Shown: positions 1 to 8,154, numbered from the stretch's first letter. The stretch is DNA of 14,122 nt from DATKEU01 sp036493295 (GCA_036493295.1 DASXQB010000163.1:1-14122), one strand, 5' to 3'. Made by a program: numbers and translations. The notes: generated by a model from the letters alone, not told the origin.

Positions 1-131
1 GGCGTGACGACCTTGATCGGCGCCGCCAGGGCGCGCGCCGCCAGGGCCGGAAAACCGAACGTCGCGGCCAGGAACGCCACGAAAGAAAGCCGACGAAGGA
101 AGTCTCGGGGAGCCATCGCCAAGGTCGTCAT
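1..131 (-). CDS. Exported protein, N-terminal fragment (signal peptide only)
   Basis: Only the first 43 codons are in the window; the gene continues past the left edge. The reading frame opens with ATG at 131 and an alternative ATG lies at 116. It encodes a clear Sec-type signal peptide: a basic start (RDFLRR), a hydrophobic core (LSFVAFLAATFGFPAL) and an Ala-rich cleavage region (ARALAA), followed by a mature start reading APIKVVT. A mature N-terminus of the form KVVT is common in periplasmic metal- or solute-binding proteins of ABC importers, so such a protein is one possibility, but seven residues cannot establish it. I see no good Shine-Dalgarno before either ATG. The 89-bp gap to the next gene upstream holds no convincing promoter. 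That this is an exported protein is fairly safe; its function is unknown. Confidence 0.6.
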   Translation of the reverse strand, partial: MTTLAMAPRDFLRRLSFVAFLAATFGFPALAARALAAPIKVVT

Positions 132-220
132 GGCGGACAGATGAGCCTATTCCTGGCACAAGATCAACCGGTCCGGCCAACACCGTCGGTGAGCGGCAAC
201 CAGCGGACGGCCGCGCGCCG

Positions 221-682
221 CTAGTAGGGGCGGACGGGAATTTCGACCGAAGAAAGCCGCAGCTTCTTGCGGAGCTTTTCCCGTTCGGGTTCGGTGCAGC
301 CCACGCCACGGTTGCGGCGCACCAGCTCGCGGATGTCTTTTGGGCGCAGCAGATTGCGCAGCCATTTGACTGCAGCGGGAGCGCCGCGAACCATGACCTG
401 CCAGGCGATCATGTAACGATGGCCGGGGTCGGCCCAGATCAGCTCGGCGGGGTTGCAATTTCGCAGCGCGCGTTTGACCGCGCCGGGGGCGTCCTTGGCG
501 GTGGCCACGCGCGGGCGCCGGCTCCAGCGCGCCACGGCAGCCAGATGCGCCAGCTCGCTGCGTTGGATCGGACTCAGTTTGGCCGCCCGGGCCTGGCCGG
601 CCGTGCGGGCGATCTCGGCGCGACGCTCGGCGCTCAACGCTTTGGCTCGGGCGATCCCGCCCTTCGAGGCCCCGGTGTTCAC
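221..682 (-). CDS. Small basic protein with KGG-type N-terminal motif, function unknown
   Basis: I do not recognise this protein. With the GTG start at 682 it has 153 residues and is strongly basic. Residues 6-53 hold a motif repeated in two halves: S-K-G-G-x-A-R-A, then L-S-x-x-R-R-x-E-I-A-R-x-A, then L-S-x-x-Q-R-S-E-L-A and a final A-A-x-A-R-W. Short KGG/ARA...RW stretches of this kind occur in many small bacterial proteins of unknown or suspected nucleic-acid-binding function. The second half has a Trp/Tyr-rich stretch (about 82-95) and ends with G-C-x-E-P-E-R and a Lys/Arg-rich helix, then IPVRPY. The frame stays open upstream to a TTG at 874, but that part is AT-rich and reads as unlikely Lys/Arg-rich protein. 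GTG codons at 700 and 715 are other possible starts; none has a strong Shine-Dalgarno. It lies 225 bp downstream of the surface-protein operon on the same strand. Confidence 0.6.
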   Translation of the reverse strand: MNTGASKGGIARAKALSAERRAEIARTAGQARAAKLSPIQRSELAHLAAVARWSRRPRVATAKDAPGAVKRALRNCNPAELIWADPGHRYMIAWQVMVRGAPAAVKWLRNLLRPKDIRELVRRNRGVGCTEPEREKLRKKLRLSSVEIPVRPY

Positions 683-907
683 GACGGTCTTTTCTAGCAC
701 AACCAGACCGCTTCGCACGCTCTTGAAACGGGGTCGGAAAGAAACCGGTCGATTATGCTTCGCGGCAGAGCAAATGTAAGCAAATTCAATACTTTGGGCC
801 GTGGCGCCCGTCACCTTGATTTCCCTGGTTTTTATGCGTTTTTTGGTGCGAAATCTTTCGTAATTTTTTCGCAAAAAGCTGGTCGCCGCGCCCCGCCAAT
901 CGGGTAA
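683..907. other. AT-rich intergenic stretch with no gene recognised
   Basis: GC content falls sharply here compared with both flanks, most of all between about 820 and 880, where runs of A and T alternate. On the minus strand it contains TTGAAT and a CATAAT hexamer, the latter 5/6 to the sigma-70 -10 box. The best -35 partners sit at poor spacing (16 nt for a weak TTACAT, 20 nt for TTGCTT), so I do not call a promoter. A short dyad, CGAAA-GA-TTTCG, lies near 855-870, but no GC-rich stem followed by a T-run marks a terminator for the operon ending at 908. It most likely carries the promoter region of the 221-682 gene. Confidence 0.35.
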
Positions 908-3451
908 CTAGACAGACCCATGGCGCCGCCGCCGGCGGGATGCCGTGATGATTGCCAGAGCGATCAGCGCAAGGCTCGCCGATCCAGAGTCCGACCGTCG
1001 ACCCATCGCCACGGCGCAACCACCGTCGCCATTCGCGCCGGGCGCCCCCGGGGTAACGGCGACCGGTGTTGCGCCTGCGCCGCTGCCGGGAACCAGCGCG
1101 GTCGACAACACGCTGAGCTCCGCGAACGGCGTATTGCCGAAGGCTCCGATGTTGATGCGACCGCCGTTCGGTTGCGGTTCGTTGTCGAAGGCGTCGGCGG
1201 GATCGCCGTGATCGGTTGTCGGTTGCGCGGCCAAAAGACGGTAGTCGTTGGCTGCGACGAATTTCACCGCGACCGTCAGATCGCCGTTCCCGGCAGCGAC
1301 CCCGCGGCGGTCCGCGGTGGTGTTTTCGGCCACGTTGGAAAAGGTCGTGGTGATCATTCCGGCGCTTCCGGCCGAAAGGCCGATCGTGTTCGCCGTGATC
1401 AACGTATTTCGTATCAATGCCGTGCCGTCGACGTCGCTGCCGACGGCGTTTCGCACGACCGTGCTGCTGACCAGGCTGGCCGTCGCGTTGGCCAGCACGC
1501 GCAAGCCGGCTTCACTGTTGTCGCGAAGGATGACATTGCGTAACTCGACGTCATGGCCACCATCGACCCGCACGCCGACCGCCGCGCCTGCGACCGTCAG
1601 CGATTGCAGGGCCGGCTGGCCTGGGGTGCCGCCGTTGAGGATCACGGCCGCCGAGAGGCCCTGACCCGAGAGCACGGTGAGGTGCGGTCCGGCGCCCGCC
1701 AGGGTGACACCCGGCGGAACCGACAGGGGACCGACCAACGGGTAGGTTCCCGCCCCCAGCGACACCACGCTGCCAGCCGTCGCTGCGGCCAGCGCCGACG
1801 CGAGGTCGCCAAACTCCTGGCCGCCGATCGCCACCGGGGGCGCATCCACCGCCTCGAAGGTCTGCCGCGCCGACCACGCGGACAGCGCGCCCTTCGCGTC
1901 GCGCGCACGGACCGCCCAGGTGTACGTGCCTCCGGCGGGCAAGGCTGGCAACCGGACGGTGGTCTGCTCATTCGACGTGACCAGCTCGCCGGCCCAATCC
2001 CTCAGCACCTCACCGTCTGAATCCCAGCGAACGACGTAGCTCACGGCATCGCCGTCGGGTTCGAGCGACGCGCCCCAGCCCAGACGAACGTTCTTGAGGT
2101 CGGCCAGCGCGCCGACGGGTGGAAAAAACTGCGCGTCCGGCGCGTCCGGCGGCTGGTTCGCCGTCGAGGGCAGCCGGACCAAGCCGCCGTCGTCGGTGCC
2201 GATGATGAGGCCAGCGTTGGTGACGATGGGCGAGCCGCGGGTCACGCCGCCCAGAGCGCCGCTGGCAAGCACGGCTCCGGTGGCGCCGTTCAAGGTTTGA
2301 AAACGGTTGCTCAACCCGGACGCGACCGTCAACAGGACGCCGCCCGGGCTGGCGAACGCTGCCGGCGTCGACGCGATCCCGTACATTGGCACCGCGTTGT
2401 CGTCGTGGCTCACGACGCGCGTACCTTGCGCAAGCCAGGCCGTCGTCATGTTGCCCACGTCAACGCCGGCCACGAACTCGCCCATCGTGATCGTGTCCAC
2501 AGCGCCATCGCCGTCAGTATCAATGCGCTCCTCCCGCCGAACCTGGAAGGCGACCAGATTCGCGCCGGCACTGGCCAGCGACGAGGTCACGTGATTGGTG
2601 GTGATCCGCGCGCCCGCCAGCGAATCGTCCGGCAGCGTGATCGCCAGCGGCCAATCCTGGCGCGGCTGTCCGGTGGCCAGATCCAACGCGTGCACCTTCA
2701 GCGTCGGCCCGGCCGGCACGAGGTAGATCGTCCCTTGCTGGATCAGCGGCCCGGTCATTTGCACGATCCCTGGGACCGTCGTGGTCCATTCGATCGCCCC
2801 GGTGGCGGCCGAGACGCCATGCCAGGTGCCGTCCGACTCACCGACGACGACGTGGCCATCCGCGACTGCCGGCGCGCTGCGAAGAGGCTGGGGGCCGACC
2901 ACGGTCGTCCACACCACCACCCCGGTCTGGAGATTGAGACGCACCAGCGCCGGCGTCGGGCTGCCCACGGCCACGTAAAGAGCGTCATCGGCGATCGCCG
3001 GCGCGGCGTAGACCTCGCCGCCCAGATCGCGGGTCCATGCCGGTGAGCCGTCCGCCAAGTTGACCGCCGACAGATCGCCTCGCAGCGACGCCGCGTACGC
3101 GCGCCCGCGGTACAGGACCGGCGACGAGAAGACAGCATCCCGGGTCGGCACTTCCCAGAGCAGCTCCCCGTCGGTTTCGCGCAAGGCGCGCAGGCGGTTG
3201 GTGGAGGTGCCGATCACCACGAAGCCATCGGCCGCTGCCGGCGACGCCAGCAACGCGAGATAACAGAGGTCATGTACGGGCGGCAGCCGGCTGGCCCACG
3301 AGGGCGCGCGACCGAAGGATGGCCCCAGCACCTCGGCGCTCAGGCGGGCGCGCGCCGATCCAAGGCCCATGTCGGGCCAGTCCGCGGCCTTGGCCGGCGC
3401 AGACGCCAGAATCAGGCCAGCAAGCAAGAGCGTGCAACCGCGGCGCTTCAT
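908..3451 (-). CDS. MYXO-CTERM surface protein: propeller, FN3-like, beta-helix
   Basis: This 847-residue exported protein has a signal peptide (1-23, ending PAKAA). Residues about 60-430 form a PQQ/BamB-like beta-propeller with blades of the type G-x-L-x-A-x-N-x-x-T/D-G-x-x-x-W. An acidic loop, DTDGDGAVD (311-319), looks like an EF-hand or thrombospondin-3 calcium site. A fibronectin-III-like domain follows (about 435-535, WDSDG...YTWAVRARD). A right-handed parallel beta-helix (about 540-775) begins with a G-x-Y-P-L-V-G-P strand set and ends GGRINIGAFGNT. A Pro/Gly/Ala/Thr linker leads to Gly-Cys (811-812), a hydrophobic segment (about 826-837) and five arginines (839-843), the MYXO-CTERM layout. 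In that family the Cys is the site of processing and lipid-linked surface anchoring. The start ATG overlaps the TGA of the upstream gene by 4 bp and has no good Shine-Dalgarno, which suggests translational coupling. Substrate or partner is unknown. Confidence 0.88.
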   Translation of the reverse strand: MKRRGCTLLLAGLILASAPAKAADWPDMGLGSARARLSAEVLGPSFGRAPSWASRLPPVHDLCYLALLASPAAADGFVVIGTSTNRLRALRETDGELLWEVPTRDAVFSSPVLYRGRAYAASLRGDLSAVNLADGSPAWTRDLGGEVYAAPAIADDALYVAVGSPTPALVRLNLQTGVVVWTTVVGPQPLRSAPAVADGHVVVGESDGTWHGVSAATGAIEWTTTVPGIVQMTGPLIQQGTIYLVPAGPTLKVHALDLATGQPRQDWPLAITLPDDSLAGARITTNHVTSSLASAGANLVAFQVRREERIDTDGDGAVDTITMGEFVAGVDVGNMTTAWLAQGTRVVSHDDNAVPMYGIASTPAAFASPGGVLLTVASGLSNRFQTLNGATGAVLASGALGGVTRGSPIVTNAGLIIGTDDGGLVRLPSTANQPPDAPDAQFFPPVGALADLKNVRLGWGASLEPDGDAVSYVVRWDSDGEVLRDWAGELVTSNEQTTVRLPALPAGGTYTWAVRARDAKGALSAWSARQTFEAVDAPPVAIGGQEFGDLASALAAATAGSVVSLGAGTYPLVGPLSVPPGVTLAGAGPHLTVLSGQGLSAAVILNGGTPGQPALQSLTVAGAAVGVRVDGGHDVELRNVILRDNSEAGLRVLANATASLVSSTVVRNAVGSDVDGTALIRNTLITANTIGLSAGSAGMITTTFSNVAENTTADRRGVAAGNGDLTVAVKFVAANDYRLLAAQPTTDHGDPADAFDNEPQPNGGRINIGAFGNTPFAELSVLSTALVPGSGAGATPVAVTPGAPGANGDGGCAVAMGRRSDSGSASLALIALAIITASRRRRRHGSV

Positions 3452-6400
3452 ATGGTGCCCGACGATGGATCAGTGGCTGCGTTGATATAGTAGAGTTTGC
3501 CGTCCGTTGTGCCGACCGTGTAGGCGCCGCTGCCGGCGTTGGCTGACGGGTTGAACGAGATGCTCGAGACGGCGGCCGAAAACGTATACGTCACCACCGC
3601 CCCCCTCGTGCCCGCGTTGTTCTCATCGATATCGTAAACCTTGTAATTCGCTCCATTCGTCGCCCCAACGAGAAGCACGCCGTTTCGTGACACCGGGGCA
3701 ACTGTAATAACGTCCCCGGCCGCACCCTGATAGGGAAATCCGGCCAACGCCGTGCCGCTGCTATTGAGCACATAAATGTGACCGTCTGCATCCCCGAAAC
3801 AGGTGCGATTGGCCGTAACGTCCACATAGAGATTGCTGACCGCGGGGCACACGTGGCTGCCGCTGGTACACCCGGCGCCGGTGTGGCCGGTAGACGTTCT
3901 GTCCTGATAAGACCAACTGGTGGTGGGACCGGCGCTGTTCGTCGCGGTCAGGGCAAAGACGTTGCCATTGTTGTCGGGGATATAAACGATGTTGTTGTAG
4001 ACGGTGACGCGGCCACTGACCGTGGTCGTCGGCTGGGTGCCGAGAAATCCTGTCCCCAGGTTCAACGGTTCTTGATAGACCTTTGCTGCGATCGCGAAGA
4101 AGACGTAGTTCGTTCCGCCCACTGTCGCCAGCGCCGGTGCCGCGCTGACCGTTGAAGTGATGGATAGCGCGCTGTTCAGCGTTGGTCCGGTCATGTTCAG
4201 GCTGAATATATCGGCGGTAACTCCGTCGCCGGCGAAACCGCTCCAGTAAAGATTGCTGGAATCGTTGGCCAGGGGAGATGTTGCGGTTGCGTTGGCGCCG
4301 CCGGTGACGTTGCGATAGGGCCACCCCGAAACCGTGGCGAGCTGCGTGCCGTCGTCCAGCACCTTGTAGACATATCCGGTCGTCGTGATGAGGTAGATGT
4401 ACTGCGTGCCGGGCGACGTGCCTTCCGTGTTCCAGCGCGGCGTGCCGAGCAGGGAGCCATGCGCAGAAGGGAGTTGCCAGGAATATTTTGTCCCGCCGTC
4501 CGCGGTCATCGCCAGCACCGTGTCCGCGGTCGTGGCCCCGACGTAAGAAGTGTACGTGACGTACTCTCGCCAGAAGCTGAAATTGTTCCAGTTGAACGCC
4601 GCCGTCGGGAACCCCACGACCCCGCCCGAAGGTTCGTCGAACTCGAGGGCCTTCCCCGTGGCGAGGGCGACTTTGCCGCCCGCCGTGTTTTCCGTGACGG
4701 AGCCCAGTGTCCCGACGGTCAGGCCGCCGTTGAAGGTGGCCGTGTTCGAACCCACCTTCAGTGTGCCGGCGTTGACAGACGCCGCTCCGGCCGCGTTGAC
4801 CGTGTAACTGCTGGTGTCCAGTGTGCCGTTGTCGATCGTCAGTGTGCCGTTGACGGTCAGGTTGGCGCCCAGAGAGACCGTATCGTTGCTGCCCAGGCCG
4901 GCATAGCCGCCGGCAGCGAGACCCTTTACTTGCGCGGCGGTCAGCGCCACGCTGTAGACGCGCAGGTCGTCGAGTTGACCTGAGTACATCTCGGTGGTGC
5001 CTTCCCGGGAGCCGATCCAGATGGTGGCGTTCGTTCCGGTAGGCGCGGTAGCGCCGCTTCCAACCGTTGTTCCGTCGAGATACACCGTGCTGGTACTGAC
5101 GCCATCATAGGTATAAGCCACATGGTGCCAGCTTCCCGTGGCCGGGGCCGCAACTGAGGCCATAACGACGCCTGAAGCTTTGAGCGCTGCAATCGTGCCG
5201 CTACGAACGCCGATGACGTAATTGGTCCCCGGTGTGTTGTTAAGGACGCTGAAGAAGTCCTGTGTCCCGGCCGTGCTGCTCAAATTGACCCACATCGCCA
5301 CCGTCTTGGCCGCTGTTGTTGCCGGCTCGCCGGCCAGCGGGAGCGTACCGTACGCCGTCGTACCGTTGAAGCTGAGGGCGGCGTGGTTGTCAAAGTCGAT
5401 GGCCGAGGGAAGATTTGCAGCGGCCCCAACCCAGTTGGTACTGCCGAACAGCGTACCGTCGTTGCCTGCGCCCGACGCGTCGTGGAGGACGGTGCCTTGG
5501 CCCTCGTCGAACTTCCAGTAGCCGGCGAGGCTGGTCTCGTCGGTCGTCTCGATGCGCAGGTTGTTGAATGAAAAGCCGCTCGATTCGCTGACGGCGTTGG
5601 CGCTGGTATCAATGACTACGGTGCCCGTCCCTGCGGTCAGAGTTCCGGATGTCTTGCTGATATTCCCGGCGTGAATCGCATAGGCCCCGGGCTGCAGCGT
5701 GCCGTTTTGAAGGAATGACAGCTGATCGCTGACCTTGAGCCAGTCTTCCAGTTTCCAGATACCGTTGGTGCCGTTGAGCTGCAGGTCAAAAAACTGCTGC
5801 CCGGCGCTGCGAATCGCATAGGTGCAGCAGCCGTTGGTCAAGGCCACCGTGCCGGTGCTGGTGAAGAGGCCTCCGTAGTTGTACCAGTTGCCGCCGACGT
5901 TCAACGAGTTGCCGCCGATGTCCAGCTTACCCGAGGCGAGGACCAGATCGCCCAGCACCGTCACCGGCGAGCCGGTCATGGTCTGGGTCGCCTTGGTGGT
6001 ACCCGGCTGGTTGCCGATGTAGAGCGAATTGATCTCCGCCGCTGTCAGCGCCCGACCATAGATGCGGACGTCGTCGATCGACCCCTTGAAATACTGGGCG
6101 GCGGCGGCGCTGCCGTTCTGGCCGAAGTAAAGATCGCCGGTCGACGAGGTGTCATATAGGAGCGTGCCAGACGTGGTGGCCGTCCCAGCAGAGACGCCGT
6201 TGACGTAGATGCGCATTTGCGGGCTGACGCTCGGGTCGTAGACCCCGGCGACGTGGGTCCAGGTTGCGTCGAGGACGGCGCCGGTCCCCGAGACCGCGCC
6301 GTAGGAATTCACCGTGGTTCCGGCTTCAAACCCCACGAGCGTGGTGTCGGACCCGCCGGGATTCAGCTGCAACTCGTACGACCCGTACGGTGAGTTGGCG

Positions 6401-8070
6401 CCGTTGTTGTAGGTTTTGGAAACGAGCTTGGTATACGAGGTCTGGCTGCCGCTGCGTTTAATCCACGCCGAGACAGTAACGGCCGCCGGCTCCAGCGCGG
6501 ACGTGCGGGTGATTCGGGCTTGCTGGGAGGTGCCATTCAACGTCATCGCGTTGCCGTCGGTGAAATTCAGCGTCGGGAGGACGCCCGCTCCCACCCAGCT
6601 CGGCGTGTTGGACAGCGTTCCACTCTGGGCGTAGCCGGAGGAGTCGACGATTGGGGTGGTTCCGTCGTCGAGCTTCCAGTAACCAACCAGGCCGTCGTTG
6701 ATGATCACGTTGTTGAAGGTGGCGCCGTTGGTGGCGAACGTCTGGTTGCTGGTAGCGCTCAACATCAAGCGGCCGGAATTGTGCGTGTACGTGCCGCCGG
6801 TCTTGTTGAAGGAACCGATGACAGACAGTAGGTCGCTGGTGGATGTGAACGTGCCGCCGGACAAGTTGAAATTTCCGGTGACTTTCACCGCTGAGTTGTT
6901 GCCGGTGAAAGTCCCGGCGCTCTGGTTGAAGTTGCCATTGACCGTCAGGGTGTTGCCCGATCCTTGCGCGAATGTGGCGGCGGTCTTGATGTTGAGGCCG
7001 GCCAACGTCGTGGCGCCCGGCAGCGTGGCGGTGGCCGGCGTGCCGAAGACGTGGAACTCGGCCAGCGTCCACCAGTTGCTGCCGCTGTTAGCCTTCAAGG
7101 TGACCCGGACGCAGCGCACCGCCGTCGCGGCGAAGGTGACCTGGATGAACTCCGACGAGCCGGTCGTCGTGTTCACCAAGGTGTTGTACGTGCCGAGTGT
7201 GCCGTTGCACGTGGAGGTCGTCGAGTATTCGGTTAGGTAGCTGTTCGCGTAGTCGCCGGTCGAACCGTACGAGTCCATGGTGATCGCGGAGATCGTCTGC
7301 GTGGCGCCCAGGTTCAGGTTGAACCATTGCCCGGTGGTTTGGTTGGCGCCGGTTTGGAAGAGTGTCGTTACGTCGAAATCGACGGCATTCGCCGCCGGTC
7401 CCTGACCGCCGCTGCTGTACGAGGTCGACGAGGTGGCGGTCATGCCGGTCATGTCAAGCTGCGTGTCGCCGGCGGTGCCCCAGACGGTGAGCTCGCTGAT
7501 CGCCCACCAGTGCGACGAGGGTGAATTCGAGGACAGCTGGATCTTGATGTACTGATACGTCTGATCGCCGAACTGGATCGAGTCGTTGGCTGACCCGACC
7601 GACTGCGTATAGATCAAGGTCCAGGTCGAGTTGTCCGGGGAGCCATAGACACCGTAGGAAGCCGGGAAGTCGGTTCCGTTGGCTGTCTCAACCATGTCGA
7701 GTCCGCCGAAGGTCTGCGTCGAGCCGAGGTTGATCACCACGTTCATGTTCGTGACCCCGGCCGTGCCCGACCACCAATAGGTCGTGTTCCGTCCGTCCTT
7801 GGTGTTGGAGGCCGGGTTGCCGGTGTTGGTGGCCGACGCGGTGACCGTCCAGCCCGTGCGCACCAGCGGCTCCCAGCCCTTGAGCGAGACGCTGTCCGTC
7901 GACACAGGAGCGGTGCCCAACACCCAGCTGGGGCCGTTGTTCCAGGTGCTGCTTACGTTGTTGCCGGCCCAGATGATCTCGGCGGCGCGACCGCCGGTGG
8001 GGATGGCGACCGCCAGACCAACGAGGACCGCGATGGACGTGCCTCTACTCATGCGCCTTGACCCGAACAT
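3448..8070 (-). CDS. Giant secreted multidomain adhesin-like protein
   Basis: The ATG at 8070 (1540 residues) is chosen because AAGGA lies 10 nt upstream; a GTG at 8121 would add 17 residues before the signal peptide, and an ATG at 8052 is also possible. After the signal peptide (about 7-30, ending GRAAE) come two discoidin/F5-8C-like domains (about 70-200 and 204-344), each closing with a WW-x-L/I-S/A-E-x-x-V-x-G-T motif. Beta-solenoid A follows (346-455), then a LamG/concanavalin-like domain (460-687, GYWKLDDG...IDDVRIYGRAL), solenoid B (690-843), a second LamG (845-1054, GYWKFDEG...LDDLRVYSVAL), solenoid C (1056-1150) and a C-terminal beta-propeller (about 1170-1540). Discoidin and LamG folds usually bind carbohydrates or surfaces, so adhesion is a reasonable guess. 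There is no C-terminal anchor; it ends in a propeller strand. The propeller-coding third appears less GC-rich than the neighbouring genes. Confidence 0.85.
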   Translation of the reverse strand: MFGSRRMSRGTSIAVLVGLAVAIPTGGRAAEIIWAGNNVSSTWNNGPSWVLGTAPVSTDSVSLKGWEPLVRTGWTVTASATNTGNPASNTKDGRNTTYWWSGTAGVTNMNVVINLGSTQTFGGLDMVETANGTDFPASYGVYGSPDNSTWTLIYTQSVGSANDSIQFGDQTYQYIKIQLSSNSPSSHWWAISELTVWGTAGDTQLDMTGMTATSSTSYSSGGQGPAANAVDFDVTTLFQTGANQTTGQWFNLNLGATQTISAITMDSYGSTGDYANSYLTEYSTTSTCNGTLGTYNTLVNTTTGSSEFIQVTFAATAVRCVRVTLKANSGSNWWTLAEFHVFGTPATATLPGATTLAGLNIKTAATFAQGSGNTLTVNGNFNQSAGTFTGNNSAVKVTGNFNLSGGTFTSTSDLLSVIGSFNKTGGTYTHNSGRLMLSATSNQTFATNGATFNNVIINDGLVGYWKLDDGTTPIVDSSGYAQSGTLSNTPSWVGAGVLPTLNFTDGNAMTLNGTSQQARITRTSALEPAAVTVSAWIKRSGSQTSYTKLVSKTYNNGANSPYGSYELQLNPGGSDTTLVGFEAGTTVNSYGAVSGTGAVLDATWTHVAGVYDPSVSPQMRIYVNGVSAGTATTSGTLLYDTSSTGDLYFGQNGSAAAAQYFKGSIDDVRIYGRALTAAEINSLYIGNQPGTTKATQTMTGSPVTVLGDLVLASGKLDIGGNSLNVGGNWYNYGGLFTSTGTVALTNGCCTYAIRSAGQQFFDLQLNGTNGIWKLEDWLKVSDQLSFLQNGTLQPGAYAIHAGNISKTSGTLTAGTGTVVIDTSANAVSESSGFSFNNLRIETTDETSLAGYWKFDEGQGTVLHDASGAGNDGTLFGSTNWVGAAANLPSAIDFDNHAALSFNGTTAYGTLPLAGEPATTAAKTVAMWVNLSSTAGTQDFFSVLNNTPGTNYVIGVRSGTIAALKASGVVMASVAAPATGSWHHVAYTYDGVSTSTVYLDGTTVGSGATAPTGTNATIWIGSREGTTEMYSGQLDDLRVYSVALTAAQVKGLAAGGYAGLGSNDTVSLGANLTVNGTLTIDNGTLDTSSYTVNAAGAASVNAGTLKVGSNTATFNGGLTVGTLGSVTENTAGGKVALATGKALEFDEPSGGVVGFPTAAFNWNNFSFWREYVTYTSYVGATTADTVLAMTADGGTKYSWQLPSAHGSLLGTPRWNTEGTSPGTQYIYLITTTGYVYKVLDDGTQLATVSGWPYRNVTGGANATATSPLANDSSNLYWSGFAGDGVTADIFSLNMTGPTLNSALSITSTVSAAPALATVGGTNYVFFAIAAKVYQEPLNLGTGFLGTQPTTTVSGRVTVYNNIVYIPDNNGNVFALTATNSAGPTTSWSYQDRTSTGHTGAGCTSGSHVCPAVSNLYVDVTANRTCFGDADGHIYVLNSSGTALAGFPYQGAAGDVITVAPVSRNGVLLVGATNGANYKVYDIDENNAGTRGAVVTYTFSAAVSSISFNPSANAGSGAYTVGTTDGKLYYINAATDPSSGTI
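6757..6936 (-). repeat. Three tandem 20-residue beta-solenoid repeats (60-bp units)
   Basis: Inside solenoid A of the giant protein (residues 379-438) three consecutive units of exactly 20 residues follow the pattern G-N/S-F-N-x-S/T-A/G-G-T-F/Y-T/S, then a variable loop and a closing strand. Their openings read GNFNQSAGTFTG, GNFNLSGGTFTS and GSFNKTGGTYTH. The fixed length and the Gly/Asn/Thr turns indicate coils of a beta-solenoid. DNA identity between units is only partial, so this is an old protein-level repeat rather than a recent DNA duplication. Confidence 0.75.
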
Positions 8071-8080
8071 CGGCGCCTGG

Positions 8081-8085
8081 TCCTT
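8081..8085 (-). promoter_or_regulatory. Shine-Dalgarno deciding the start of the giant gene
   Basis: On the minus strand AAGGA stands 10 nt before the ATG at 8070. The GTG at 8121 has no comparable site, and the ATG at 8052 has only AAGG at 3 nt, which is too close. This supports 8070 as the start. Confidence 0.55.
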
Positions 8086-8099
8086 GGAACTAAAATCAC

Positions 8100-8143
8100 C
8101 ACCGCTTGGCAATTCGCGCACAACCTTGCCTGGGGCGGCGGTG
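8100..8143. promoter_or_regulatory. Nested dyad in the divergent promoter region
   Basis: Two inverted-repeat pairs are nested between the divergent starts: CACCGC (8100-8105) with GCGGTG (8138-8143), and inside it GGCAA (8108-8112) with TTGCC (8126-8130). The inner right arm overlaps the -35 candidate of the rightward promoter. The arms are unevenly spaced (2 nt on the left, 7 nt on the right), so this could be an operator, an mRNA hairpin or chance. Confidence 0.25.
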
Positions 8144-8154
8144 TCCCGGATATT
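8126..8154 (+). promoter_or_regulatory. Candidate sigma-70-type promoter for the first Asp-box gene
   Basis: TTGCCT (8126-8131, 4/6 to the -35 consensus) and GATATT (8149-8154, 4/6 to the -10 consensus) are separated by 17 nt. Transcription would start near 8161, leaving a leader of under 10 nt before the ATG at 8169. No convincing leftward promoter for the giant gene was found in the same interval. Confidence 0.35.

Noticed and set aside
683..874. N-terminal extension of the KGG protein back to TTG 874
   Set aside because: The stretch is AT-rich, codes for Lys/Arg-rich low-quality protein and includes the likely promoter area.
6458..7072. 204-codon minus-strand frame inside the giant gene
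   Set aside because: It lies on the same strand in another frame, is rich in Arg/Gln/His, and covers the well-supported solenoid and LamG1 coding region.
8071..8121. GTG start at 8121 for the giant protein
   Set aside because: It would put 17 polar residues before a signal peptide; ATG 8070 has AAGGA at 10 nt.
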